A stretch of 64,000 bases of DNA from contig UQTW01000009.1 of NCBI GenBank assembly GCA_900544115.1, positions 12,451 to 76,450 on the forward strand, read 5' to 3'. The notes beneath the pieces were generated by a model. That model did no database searches. It saw only the letters and a program-made list of their open reading frames with translations, and was not told the origin of the DNA. Positions 9,168 through 17,400 of this stretch are shown one piece after another; within the stretch, counting starts at the first letter, position 1; each line of letters begins with the position of its first letter. The translations under genes were made by a program, and so were the position numbers. This stretch comes from an uncultured Collinsella sp. (GTDB lineage Bacteria; Actinomycetota; Coriobacteriia; Coriobacteriales; Coriobacteriaceae).

Positions 9168-10007
9168 TTATTCGCCCGGGTTGATGTTCGCGTAGAACTC
9201 CGCCCCGTCGTCCAGGCGCAGGATGCCCACGCGGCCGAACTCGGAGCCGGTGGCGGCGGCGCAGTCGATATCGATGCGATCGGGCACGCCGGCGGTATCC
9301 TCGCCGCCCAGGCGCACAAAACGCCCCCGGCCCGATTCCTCATCGAGCCCCGCCAGGCCATCCACCACGCAATAGCGCCCAAGCGACACCGTGGGCGTGT
9401 GGCCGCTCACCACGACCGGGCCCTCGCCCTCGGCAGAAAGCAGTCCCGTCGGCGCATCCCAATAGCCGTGACGAATCCACAGCAGGTCATCGGACGACTG
9501 CACCGCGAGCATCTGCTGCAGCAGCTCGCGATCGGCACCCACCGCTCCGACGCCATCGGCACAATCGACGCCATGCTCAAGCAAAAACGCGCGCGCCGCC
9601 TTCATCTCGATTCCAGCATGTACCAGCAGATACGGGCGCTCCTCGGTCTCGGCCACCGCGTAGAGCGGCAGCGCGGCCATCCATCGCACGAGCTCCTCGT
9701 ATGCCTCAAATTCCATGTCGTTGAGCTGCTCGCGCGTCGTCCAGCCACCGTTGATATCCCAGGTCTCGGCATCGAGCGGATCCTGGCCAATGATGGCATC
9801 GAGCATGATCTGCTCGTGATTACCCTTGAGCACGCGGGCGTTGGGCAGCGAGCGCACGAGCTTAATAACGCCGACCGGATCGGGCCCGCGATCGATCATG
9901 TCGCCCAGCACGTACAGCGTGTCGTCGGACGTCAACGAGATCTTAGACAGGGCCTCGTCAAGCGCACGCACGTGCCCGTGAGCATCAGATGTCACATAGA
10001 TCGCCAT
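9168..10007 (-). CDS. Metallophosphoesterase, PPP-type serine/threonine or dinucleotide phosphatase
   Basis: A 279-residue calcineurin-like hydrolase. The two-metal motifs are all present: DAHGH (residues 8-12), GDMIDRGPD, GNHE, HAG and SGHTPT, which define the PPP/ApaH branch. Substrates may be phosphoproteins or ApnA-type nucleotides; sequence alone does not decide. Start 10007 follows CAAGGAGAGG. It is divergent from the antiporter gene, with 253 bases between. Confidence 0.88.
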   Translation of the reverse strand: MAIYVTSDAHGHVRALDEALSKISLTSDDTLYVLGDMIDRGPDPVGVIKLVRSLPNARVLKGNHEQIMLDAIIGQDPLDAETWDINGGWTTREQLNDMEFEAYEELVRWMAALPLYAVAETEERPYLLVHAGIEMKAARAFLLEHGVDCADGVGAVGADRELLQQMLAVQSSDDLLWIRHGYWDAPTGLLSAEGEGPVVVSGHTPTVSLGRYCVVDGLAGLDEESGRGRFVRLGGEDTAGVPDRIDIDCAAATGSEFGRVGILRLDDGAEFYANINPGE

Positions 10008-10260
10008 GGTACGCCTCTCCTTGCATTGCGGCCGAAGCCCGGCGCCGCAACTAAAACTTCAAGTTGAACTTAAACGTTACCCATTGTACTCCGTTGCAAT
10101 AAAGCTGGAAAGGGTTTCCAAGCAGAGGCAAAGACGGCAGCCGTCTATGACGATATCGCGCACGCCCGCAATCCAACCCCATAAACCCACCATCTTTGGG
10201 TACAAATAACCGCAGACAACTGACCGTGCCACGCCAACCACCCAGGAGCGGACACCATCC

Positions 10261-11862
10261 ATGAACCAGATCCTTCTCTTTATCGGCCTCGTTATTATTC
10301 TGTGCCTGACCATCAAGCCCGTCGGCAAAAAACTCCCCTTCCCCACCCTGCTCATCTTTATCGCGCTCGGCATGCTGTTGGGCGTCAACGGCCCGGCTCA
10401 CATCGACTTTAGCGACTACGCACTCACCGAAACCGTCTGCAGCACGGCTCTGCTGTTCATCATGTTCTATGGCGGTTTTAACACCAACATCGACCGTGCC
10501 AAACCCGTCGCCGTGCCCGCGGTACTGCTGAGCACGCTCGGCGTCGTCATCACTGCCGGCATTACGGGTGCGTTTGCGCACTTTGTGCTGGGTTTTGACT
10601 GGATTGATGGCCTGCTGCTGGGATCGGTCGTGGCGTCCACCGACGCGGCGAGCGTCTTTAGCGTGCTGCGCGAGCATAACCTGTCGCTAAAGGGCGGCAC
10701 CGACTCGCTGCTCGAGGTCGAATCGGGCTCAAACGACCCCGTCGCCTACATGCTCACCGCGGTGCTCGCGACCCTCGCGGCCGGCGGCAACATCGACATC
10801 CCCATGCTGCTGGCCAAGCAGATCATCCTGGGCGTGGGGCTGGGCCTTGCCATCGGCTGGACATCCAGCCGTCTGATTGAGCGCGCGCACGCAACGGCCG
10901 AGGGCGCGCAGACTATCTTTTTGTTCGCCGTGGCGATCGTTGCCTACGCGCTGCCGGGCTACCTGGGCGGCAACGGCTTTTTGGCCGTATACCTGGCAGG
11001 CATTGTGCTGGGTGCGAGCGACATCACCGGCAAGGTCGAGATGGCGCACTTCTTCGATACCCTCACCGAGATGGCCGAGATGACCATCTTCTTTTTGCTC
11101 GGCCTGCTCGTCACACCCGCCCGCCTGCCGCAAATGCTGCTACCGGGCCTGGCACTCATGGCGTTTATGCTCTTTGTGAGCCGCCCCATCGCCGTCGGCC
11201 TGCTGTTGGCGCCCTTTAAGACCAACCCTCGCCAAGTTGCGCTCGTAAGCTGGGCGGGTCTGCGCGGCGCGGCTTCGGTCGTATTTAGCCTCTTTGCCGT
11301 AGTGGCCGGTGTTCCCGGTGGACATGACCTATTTGACCTGGTCTTTGTAATTGCCGTGTCGAGCATTGTGGTGCAGGGCTCGCTGCTGCCGGCGGTGGCG
11401 AAAAAGCTCGACATGATCGACGCAGAAGGCGACGTGCGCCGCACGTTTAACGACTACCGCGACGAAGACGGCATGTCGTTCGTCAAGCTCAAGGTGGGCG
11501 CGGGTCATCCGTTTGCCGGGCGCTCACTCGCGGACATTGGCAGCGTCACGGACATGCTCGTGGTCCTGGTACTGCGCGACGGCGCGCACCCGGTGCTGCC
11601 CAACGGGGATACCATGATCGAAGAAGGCGACCTTCTGGTTATGGCCGCTCCAACGTTTGAGGAGCGTGCCGAGGTTACGCTGCGCGAGGTTACCGTGACT
11701 CCCCACGGTCGCTTGGCTGGACAGCGTCTGCGCGACGTGCCGCAAGGCAAGCACCCCTTTATCGTCGTGATGCTCAAGCGCGACGGCCAAACGATCATCC
11801 CCGACGGCAACACCCTTATATACGCTGGCGACGAAGCCGTCATCGCCACACTGGCGTCGTAG
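10261..11862 (+). CDS. K+/H+ (CPA1-type) antiporter with two RCK_C domains, NhaP2/CvrA-like
   Basis: A 533-residue protein. The first 380 residues form about 12 membrane segments of the Na+(K+)/H+ exchanger fold, with ASTDAASVFSVLR and the EVESGSNDPVAYML segment whose Asp residues are typical of CPA1 ion binding. Residues 400-533 carry two successive TrkA-C-like modules (each with a GxxLxD...DGxxxxPxxxTxIxxGD pattern), which normally bind a regulatory ligand. The family exports K+ in exchange for H+. A second RCK_C repeat is less usual than one. The start at 10261 is preceded by AGGAG. It has no operon partner. Confidence 0.88.
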   Translation: MNQILLFIGLVIILCLTIKPVGKKLPFPTLLIFIALGMLLGVNGPAHIDFSDYALTETVCSTALLFIMFYGGFNTNIDRAKPVAVPAVLLSTLGVVITAGITGAFAHFVLGFDWIDGLLLGSVVASTDAASVFSVLREHNLSLKGGTDSLLEVESGSNDPVAYMLTAVLATLAAGGNIDIPMLLAKQIILGVGLGLAIGWTSSRLIERAHATAEGAQTIFLFAVAIVAYALPGYLGGNGFLAVYLAGIVLGASDITGKVEMAHFFDTLTEMAEMTIFFLLGLLVTPARLPQMLLPGLALMAFMLFVSRPIAVGLLLAPFKTNPRQVALVSWAGLRGAASVVFSLFAVVAGVPGGHDLFDLVFVIAVSSIVVQGSLLPAVAKKLDMIDAEGDVRRTFNDYRDEDGMSFVKLKVGAGHPFAGRSLADIGSVTDMLVVLVLRDGAHPVLPNGDTMIEEGDLLVMAAPTFEERAEVTLREVTVTPHGRLAGQRLRDVPQGKHPFIVVMLKRDGQTIIPDGNTLIYAGDEAVIATLAS

Positions 11863-11916
11863 TGGCCATGGGGTAGCTAAAAGAGACACATCCCGAATTG
11901 GCTACATTTGAGCATC

Positions 11917-12096
11917 AATCGCCCCGACAGGGGTCTCGTTGAGGACAGTTAGTGTCTCTCAAGACTAAGTGAGTAGGCTTTTGTCGAATCGCCGACCACG
12001 TCACCAAAGCACAAGTCTGTGACCTGCGGGTTTGTTGAAGAAAAGACTTCGGGTGCTCAGCATTTCCAAAAAAGCCTACTCACTTAGCCGGCGGGT
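11917..12096. mobile_element. MITE-like or structured-RNA element, copy B
   Basis: Same organisation as copy A: GGGGTCTCGTTGAGGAC, then perfect 18-bp inverted repeats (11965-11982 and 12070-12087, CTAAGTGAGTAGGCTTTT), with GTCTGTGACCTGCGG and a GAAG/CTTC hairpin inside. It lies downstream of the antiporter gene, so the two copies bracket the phosphatase-antiporter pair. Confidence 0.7.
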
Positions 12097-12293
12097 GGCC
12101 ATAATAGAACCGCCGCGACGTCGTTGGACTCCGTTGCGACGGTTTATCATGCATTTTCGCACAGCCGTGGGCACAAACACCCCGTCGCCCCATATGACAA
12201 AGGGGCAGTCCCTTTGTCACATTAAATAGAACTTCAGCAAGAAGCTGAGGAAAAAGAAGACCGAATGAGCCACCGCTCGCATCGCAACCATGG

Positions 12294-12357
12294 TATAAAT
12301 GGATTGCGCTCCTTTATGGAGGGCAGTCAAGGGCCGGGGGATCCCCCCGGCATTTTT
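12294..12357 (+). ncRNA. DUF3800-associated RNA-like element, copy A
   Basis: TATAAA (12294), then a short stem-loop (CTCC-TTTAT-GGAG), the linker GGGCAGTCAAG, and a GC hairpin (12333-12340 with 12344-12351) ending in five T. Copies B and C keep the same order with compensating changes in the first stem. Either a small RNA gene or a leader/terminator unit. Confidence 0.6.
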
Positions 12358-12419
12358 GTTTTTAGGTCAACAGGAAATCGAGCGAAATGTCTCGTGTAGA
12401 CCCGACATGCGGTTTCTGT

Positions 12420-12487
12420 TATAAAGATGTCGGTACCCTCGAATAGAGGGGCCTCCAAGAGCCGGGGTCTTACCTCCGGCATTTTTT
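12420..12487 (+). ncRNA. DUF3800-associated RNA-like element, copy B
   Basis: TATAAA (12420), stem CCCTC-GAATA-GAGGG, linker GGCCTCCAAG, hairpin GCCGGGG/CCTCCGGC, then six T. A -35-like TAGACC stands 17 bases before TATAAA. It points towards the 3' end of the DUF3800 gene, which is on the other strand. Confidence 0.6.
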
Positions 12488-12508
12488 ATGCAATACGAGG
12501 CCTGCCCA

Positions 12509-13183
12509 TTAGACGACAGCCTTCTTTCTTATTTCTTTTAGTAAGCCTTTTTTAAACGCAGTACTACCACCAAAAAACTTCTGGTCAGTATTAGTCTGCT
12601 TATTCGCCTGATATTTCAGACTCGTGAACTCAATGGTACAGATATAGTCCGCAGCCTGAGCCAAATAGTAATCCGATGAAGTTGTCGGCTTATAGATAAC
12701 TGCATTTTTAGCCAAAGCGTAATCGATTGCCTTGTGAAGCGCACTCGAAACCGAACCCTGTCCTCCGTCGTAGTAAATCTTCACAGCATCAAACTGCTGA
12801 AACCAACTCAAATTATCGAATATGAAATCGATGATTTCACGCCGCATCGCATCAGCGATCTGTTTGAGAGTTCGATACCGATGCGTCTTGAATACAAACA
12901 CCTTGTACGAGATGGGCAAATGTCGAAACATAACTCGAAATAGTGAAAACAGCCTTTTTCTCTCACTGATGTCCAAGTCCTTGAACTGATCTTTTCCATT
13001 CATGAGAGGAGAAGCATGGAACGGAAGGAGCGGCAATCCGCTATCGGCTACCGCCCTTTCATATTTCTCTATTCCCTCAGCGATGGGAATATTTTGTTCA
13101 TGAAAAACAAAGGCAACCAGATAGTATTTTTCACGAAGATCATCGCTTCCAGATTCATCAATAAAGATACTCAGCTCTCGCAT
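12509..13183 (-). CDS. DUF3800 domain protein (RNase H-like fold)
   Basis: A 224-residue protein with the family N-terminus LSIFIDESGSDD, the middle IYYDGGQGS and the late ADYICTIEF segment; DUF3800 proteins are predicted to have an RNase H-like fold with acidic residues at these places. The biochemical role is unknown. ATG 13183 is chosen because AAGGA lies six bases before it; a TTG at 13189 is the alternative. The AT-rich coding sequence (clearly lower GC than its surroundings) suggests transfer. Element C lies directly upstream in the same orientation, and elements A and B lie beyond its 3' end. Structured RNA motifs near DUF3800 genes have been reported by comparative genomics. Confidence 0.85.
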   Translation of the reverse strand: MRELSIFIDESGSDDLREKYYLVAFVFHEQNIPIAEGIEKYERAVADSGLPLLPFHASPLMNGKDQFKDLDISERKRLFSLFRVMFRHLPISYKVFVFKTHRYRTLKQIADAMRREIIDFIFDNLSWFQQFDAVKIYYDGGQGSVSSALHKAIDYALAKNAVIYKPTTSSDYYLAQAADYICTIEFTSLKYQANKQTNTDQKFFGGSTAFKKGLLKEIRKKAVV

Positions 13184-13197
13184 GGGCAATCCTTAAT

Positions 13198-13264
13198 AAA
13201 AAAGCCGGGGAAAACGTCCCCGGCACTTGGAAGCCCTCTCTTAAGAGATGACCACCTAATTTAT
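13198..13264 (-). ncRNA. DUF3800-associated RNA-like element, copy C
   Basis: Read on the minus strand: TATAAA (13264-13259), stem CTCT-TA-AGAG, linker GGGCTTCCAAG, hairpin GCCGGGG/CCCCGGC and five U, ending 15 bases before the DUF3800 start. A TTGAAT box stands 18 bases upstream of TATAAA. The bases catggtataaat are shared with copy A. Confidence 0.6.
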
Positions 13265-13338
13265 ACCATGAAGTTGGACGTATATTCAAGCATGAGTATA
13301 AAATACAAACATATGTTCGTCAATAGCAAAGGTGACCA

Positions 13339-13536
13339 TCATTCAGCGTCGCCATCGACAGCAAAGTCGCGGAGGTCGAGGCCTTCGCGCTCGGCTCGGG
13401 CTAGCAGCTCTTGGGGCGACTCGTCCTCGATATCCACTACGTCGAGCATGGCAGCCGGAAAACCCACGCCGGCTGCACTCCCCGCACGGTCGATCATACT
13501 CTCGCGCAGCTGGTCAACATTAATGTCGATTTTCAT
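13339..13536 (-). CDS. Small acidic hypothetical protein, last gene of the BREX operon
   Basis: A 65-residue acidic protein (MKIDINVDQL start; DVVDIEDESPQELLARAE middle) with no recognised domain. TAGGGGGT precedes the ATG. It begins 25 bases after the stop of the 450-residue gene and runs the same way, so the two are probably cotranscribed. Codon use matches the BREX genes. Whether it takes part in defence is unknown. Confidence 0.6.
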   Translation of the reverse strand: MKIDINVDQLRESMIDRAGSAAGVGFPAAMLDVVDIEDESPQELLARAEREGLDLRDFAVDGDAE

Positions 13537-13561
13537 GGTGACCCCCTACCGGATCAGGCCC

Positions 13562-14914
13562 CTACTCAGCAGCGCCGAGCGCATTCACAGCGGCAACAAA
13601 AGCCGCAACCTGCTTGTCATCCATCTGCGTGGCTAAACGCCCCACGGGCTCGTCGTAAGCAAACTGCACCTTATCGATAAAGCAATCCCAAGCACGCTCG
13701 TCCACACGCACGGCGGCCTCGCAGTACTGGCTGAGCTTTTTGAGTCCATACCAAAACGCATTCACATGGCGCGCAGGATCCTCATCCAGCACCCCATCGT
13801 AGCGCCGTCCGTTAAACTCACGCATGCGCGCCACGGCAACCTCGAGCGAGTCGCCGCCGTCGGCCGAAGCCTCGTCCACAAGCTCGGGAATCGCAACCTC
13901 GCGCCGGACATTGTGCCTGGTAGCACCGTCGTACTCGCCCACCAACACGTCTTCGTCAAACCGATCATCGTAGTCGAAATAACTGCTACCCCGGCAAATC
14001 CCATGCAGCGAGCCGGTGCCAAAGGCACGGAACAACCCGCCATCGGCAACAACGCACCTATAAGTCTCAAACGACTTCTTAACCTGAGAGAGCAACTCGG
14101 AAAGCTCTCCGGCATCGCACCCCGTCTCGCACGCGACGCAAGCAGACTTCGGCAACGATACCGGCTCCACCGTGCTCCCTGCAACGCGGGCAGCGCGTTC
14201 GGCCCGATACGCTTGGGCTGCCAAGTGCGCTCGCTGCGCAGCACCGCGCACATTAGTAAGCTCGCGCTCCAGCGCCACATCGCCAGCCACATCGCTCGCA
14301 AACGCGTCAACACCCTGCGGGCCGGTCGCACTCAGCTCGGACTCAAACGTCGCCGTGATCATGCCGGCAAGGTCCGTTGCGTCGGCGGCACAACGCAGCT
14401 GCTCCAACTGCGTGCACAGCAGATCGGCATCCAAGGGTGCGGCATCCACAACGCGCACGTCACTCAGACGCGCCGCGCCCTGCAACACCAAAGCCCCCGC
14501 AGCATCGTATGCCGCACGAACCCTGTCCGCCGTATTGGCACACAGCTTTACCTCGATAAACGCAAGCGTCTGCTCCAAGCGGGCCAACAGCTCGGCCTTG
14601 TCCTCCATACGCAAAAAGGCAGCGTAGCGCCGCTCCATCCGCAACGGGCCCACAACGCCTACCTGCTTGCGAGCGCGCGCAAGAGAATCAAATTCAACGC
14701 GGCGTACATACCCGTCAACGGCCTTCACGGCAGACTCGCGCGCAGCACGCTCGGCGGCCTCGACGTCCCCGATCACGCCCAGCAGCTCGCGGGAGCGCGC
14801 CTTGCGCAATAACTCCCCGCGATCGTACTGCTCAAGCGCCGTCTGACGCTTTGCTACCGACTCAAAGCCAAAAAGCTCATCGAGCAGCTCACCAATAGAA
14901 CGCTCTTCTATCAT
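13562..14914 (-). CDS. Unrecognised 450-aa protein downstream of brxL
   Basis: I do not recognise this family. The first 240 residues are Ala/Arg/Glu/Leu-rich and look helical, possibly coiled coil; a Cys cluster CVACETGC follows near residues 247-258; the last third is a mixed acidic domain with DYDDRFDEDVLVGEYDG and two Trp-containing segments (NAFWYGLKKLSQ, DERAWDCFIDKVQ). GGAGG precedes the ATG. The start is 93 bases after the brxL stop and on the same strand, so it looks like an accessory gene of the BREX operon. A Cys-based metal site is possible, but only one cluster is visible. Confidence 0.65.
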   Translation of the reverse strand: MIEERSIGELLDELFGFESVAKRQTALEQYDRGELLRKARSRELLGVIGDVEAAERAARESAVKAVDGYVRRVEFDSLARARKQVGVVGPLRMERRYAAFLRMEDKAELLARLEQTLAFIEVKLCANTADRVRAAYDAAGALVLQGAARLSDVRVVDAAPLDADLLCTQLEQLRCAADATDLAGMITATFESELSATGPQGVDAFASDVAGDVALERELTNVRGAAQRAHLAAQAYRAERAARVAGSTVEPVSLPKSACVACETGCDAGELSELLSQVKKSFETYRCVVADGGLFRAFGTGSLHGICRGSSYFDYDDRFDEDVLVGEYDGATRHNVRREVAIPELVDEASADGGDSLEVAVARMREFNGRRYDGVLDEDPARHVNAFWYGLKKLSQYCEAAVRVDERAWDCFIDKVQFAYDEPVGRLATQMDDKQVAAFVAAVNALGAAE

Positions 14915-15007
14915 GGCAAGGCCTCCTCACGCGCTGCGCGTCAACATGCCCGCGGGCTCACGTGCGCATCAAACGTCTCGCGCACGCAAGCCCGCGCGCT
15001 CGCACCC

Positions 15008-17389
15008 CTACAGATCCAACGCCTTTTTCGCAGCATCGACCGGGTCGCCATCCATGTAGAACACCGGGCTCAACCCCGAAATAATCTCGGACGAAACGCT
15101 CTGCAGGCCCGCGATGGCGCTCAGCGGCAATATCACGCGCTTGGCGCCGGCGTTTTTGGCCACACGCATAATGTCCTCGAGCCCGCGGATCTCGTCCATA
15201 GAGCCCGACATGCGCAAGATTCCCGGAACCGCCAGCGCGGACATCACCGGGCGGTTGCACGCCGCGGAGCACAGGCCCACAAACTCGGCAAGCGAGACTT
15301 CTTCGGACAGACCCTTGCTCTGCAGGTCGTTATAGAACAGCAGGTAGTCCTTTGAGCCAATGTGCATGCCCGGCGCCACACGGTTCGCCAGGTTCACAAA
15401 GTTGTCAAACGCGGCCTCCAGCGTATCGCGCACCGGCTTGTTAAAGGCAACGCCCTCGTGCTTAAACTTGCACTCGCCGGCGACAGCCTTGTTCTCCAGC
15501 TTGTACACGGCAACCTCGCCGCCCTGCGACCTACCCACGCCAAACACGTGACCGGACAGCAGCGGCCCGTCGGGAATCAACGTATCCTCGGACTGCTCCG
15601 GCACGCGCACCACGTGCACGTCCTGCGGATTGTCGGCATCCATATAACCCAGGTTGACGTCGATAAACTCGACGCCCGCCATAATCTTGAGCTGCTCCTT
15701 TACGCGGCGACGGCCCTCGATGGCGTAGTCCAGCAGCCAACGAACGTCATCCTTGTCCATAGCCTCGTCAGGGAACAGCAGCTTGGCCAGGCCGCTAAAG
15801 GACTTGCGCACGGCGATCTCGTCACGTTTGTTAAAGTCGCTGTTAAAGCGGAAGTAGCGGTCGATATGATGCGTAAAGTCCTTGCGGCGCATCTCCTTGC
15901 AAAACTCCGACAGGCAGTCGGTGATTAAGCCGTAATGCCCGGTCAGCAGGCTCGAGCGCATCTTGGGAATCTCCCAGCCCGGCAGGTAATAGTGGATGCG
16001 GTCGAAGAAGGCCGAATCGTTGTTAAACTCCGGCGGGAACGGATCAAACAGGTGCGTGGTCTTAAGGACGTTTTGCACGGTGTCGTTGATGTTGCCCTCA
16101 AAGACCATGGAGGCATCGGCGTTAATCTGGTCGCGGCCGCGCGCGTAGCTGCCACTCGCCATATAGTCCTTCATGATCTGTACGGCGTTGGTGTCCTTAA
16201 AGCGCATGCCGGCGACCTCGTCGAACGTCACGCAATCCCAATGGCCCACCAAGCCCACGCGATCGGCGCGCATGGAGTTCATACGGCCGAACAGGTTGGC
16301 CGTGGTGGTCTGCCCGCCCGAGAGCAAAATGGCGTAGGGCGAAACCTCTTTGTAGATGTGGCTCTTGCCGGTGCCACGGGGACCAAGCTCGCACAGATTG
16401 TAGTTGCGCTCGATCAGCGGCACCATGCGCTCGATAAAGTGCAAGCGCTCCTTCTCCGAAAGCTCGCTGGGCTCATAGCCGGCAGAGCGCAGCAGCATGT
16501 TGAGCCACTCGTCGCGCGAGAAATACTGACGCTCCTCGATCATGGCGTCCAGGTCCAGGTTGGGCATCTGGATGGGCGTGAGCGACGCCACGCTAAACGG
16601 AGAGTCCTCGGGCCCGCGCTTTTTGCGCTTGGCCTTGGAGCGGCGCGGCGCATCGTCGCCAAAGACTTCCATGCCAAACTCGTCTTCCTCTTCCATGGGA
16701 CGACGATACTCGATGCTCATAATGCACCAAATACCACCCTGGAGAATCTTGGAATAGTCGCGCACGTACTCGGCCGGCATCACAAACGGCTCAATGGTCA
16801 GGTTGGCAAACGACGCCACGTAGATGTCTTTGTACTCGTCGAGCTTGGCCGTCACCTTATCGATGATGGTAAAGCGACCCAGCTCGCGGATCTTGGACTT
16901 AATGCGCTCGGACTCGTCGGGACGCACGTAGTTATCGGTGAGGATCTTGCGGATGCGCCCCAAGCCCTCCGCCACGGCTTCTTCGTCGTCGGTTGAGCAG
17001 TACATGCCCAGCAGGTACTCCAGCACAAAGGTAGGCACGTTGGCGCCACGCTTCATAAGGGCCGTCAGGTCCTTGCGCACGATCTTGCCGCCAAAGTGCT
17101 CGAGCAGCTTACCGTCCAGTACATCCATGTCGTAACCGTCGTCCTCGAGAGCCTCGGCCGCGGCCTGGGCATAGCCATCGGTCGAGGACTCGTCCTCGAC
17201 GGGCACCTCGGCCTCGGCGGGCGCAGCGGTCTCCGTCGGCTCCGGGACAGGCACGGCCTTCGGAGCAGACTCGGCAGTCTCAGCCTCCGGGGCGGGCACG
17301 GCCTCCTCTGCAGACACCGCAGCCTGCACCGGCACATTCACATCAATCGAGGGAACTTCCCACAGATCGTCGTCATTGCTATCAAACAT
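15008..17389 (-). CDS. brxL: BREX system Lon-like ATPase BrxL
   Basis: BrxL forms AAA+ ring assemblies on DNA and is needed for phage exclusion in type 1 BREX. This 793-residue protein has the conserved start (LDGKLLEHFGGKIVRKDL), the Walker A GPRGTGKSH near residue 340, the Walker B-type DCVTFDEVAG, and at the C-terminus a Lon-protease-like domain (GEVAVYKLENKAVAGEGKF-like stretch, then VPGILRMSGS). Residues 15-75 form an acidic Pro/Ala/Glu-rich insert not typical of the family. The start is ATG 17389, with AGGAGT overlapping the pglZ stop; a GTG three codons earlier is less likely. It is coupled to pglZ. Confidence 0.93.
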   Translation of the reverse strand: MFDSNDDDLWEVPSIDVNVPVQAAVSAEEAVPAPEAETAESAPKAVPVPEPTETAAPAEAEVPVEDESSTDGYAQAAAEALEDDGYDMDVLDGKLLEHFGGKIVRKDLTALMKRGANVPTFVLEYLLGMYCSTDDEEAVAEGLGRIRKILTDNYVRPDESERIKSKIRELGRFTIIDKVTAKLDEYKDIYVASFANLTIEPFVMPAEYVRDYSKILQGGIWCIMSIEYRRPMEEEDEFGMEVFGDDAPRRSKAKRKKRGPEDSPFSVASLTPIQMPNLDLDAMIEERQYFSRDEWLNMLLRSAGYEPSELSEKERLHFIERMVPLIERNYNLCELGPRGTGKSHIYKEVSPYAILLSGGQTTTANLFGRMNSMRADRVGLVGHWDCVTFDEVAGMRFKDTNAVQIMKDYMASGSYARGRDQINADASMVFEGNINDTVQNVLKTTHLFDPFPPEFNNDSAFFDRIHYYLPGWEIPKMRSSLLTGHYGLITDCLSEFCKEMRRKDFTHHIDRYFRFNSDFNKRDEIAVRKSFSGLAKLLFPDEAMDKDDVRWLLDYAIEGRRRVKEQLKIMAGVEFIDVNLGYMDADNPQDVHVVRVPEQSEDTLIPDGPLLSGHVFGVGRSQGGEVAVYKLENKAVAGECKFKHEGVAFNKPVRDTLEAAFDNFVNLANRVAPGMHIGSKDYLLFYNDLQSKGLSEEVSLAEFVGLCSAACNRPVMSALAVPGILRMSGSMDEIRGLEDIMRVAKNAGAKRVILPLSAIAGLQSVSSEIISGLSPVFYMDGDPVDAAKKALDL

Positions 17390-17400
17390 AGGGCACACTC

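Noticed and set aside
13197..13264. Element C as only the BREX operon terminator
   Set aside because: It shares its TATAAA, first stem and linker with copies A and B, so a simple terminator does not explain it, although it may also end transcription.
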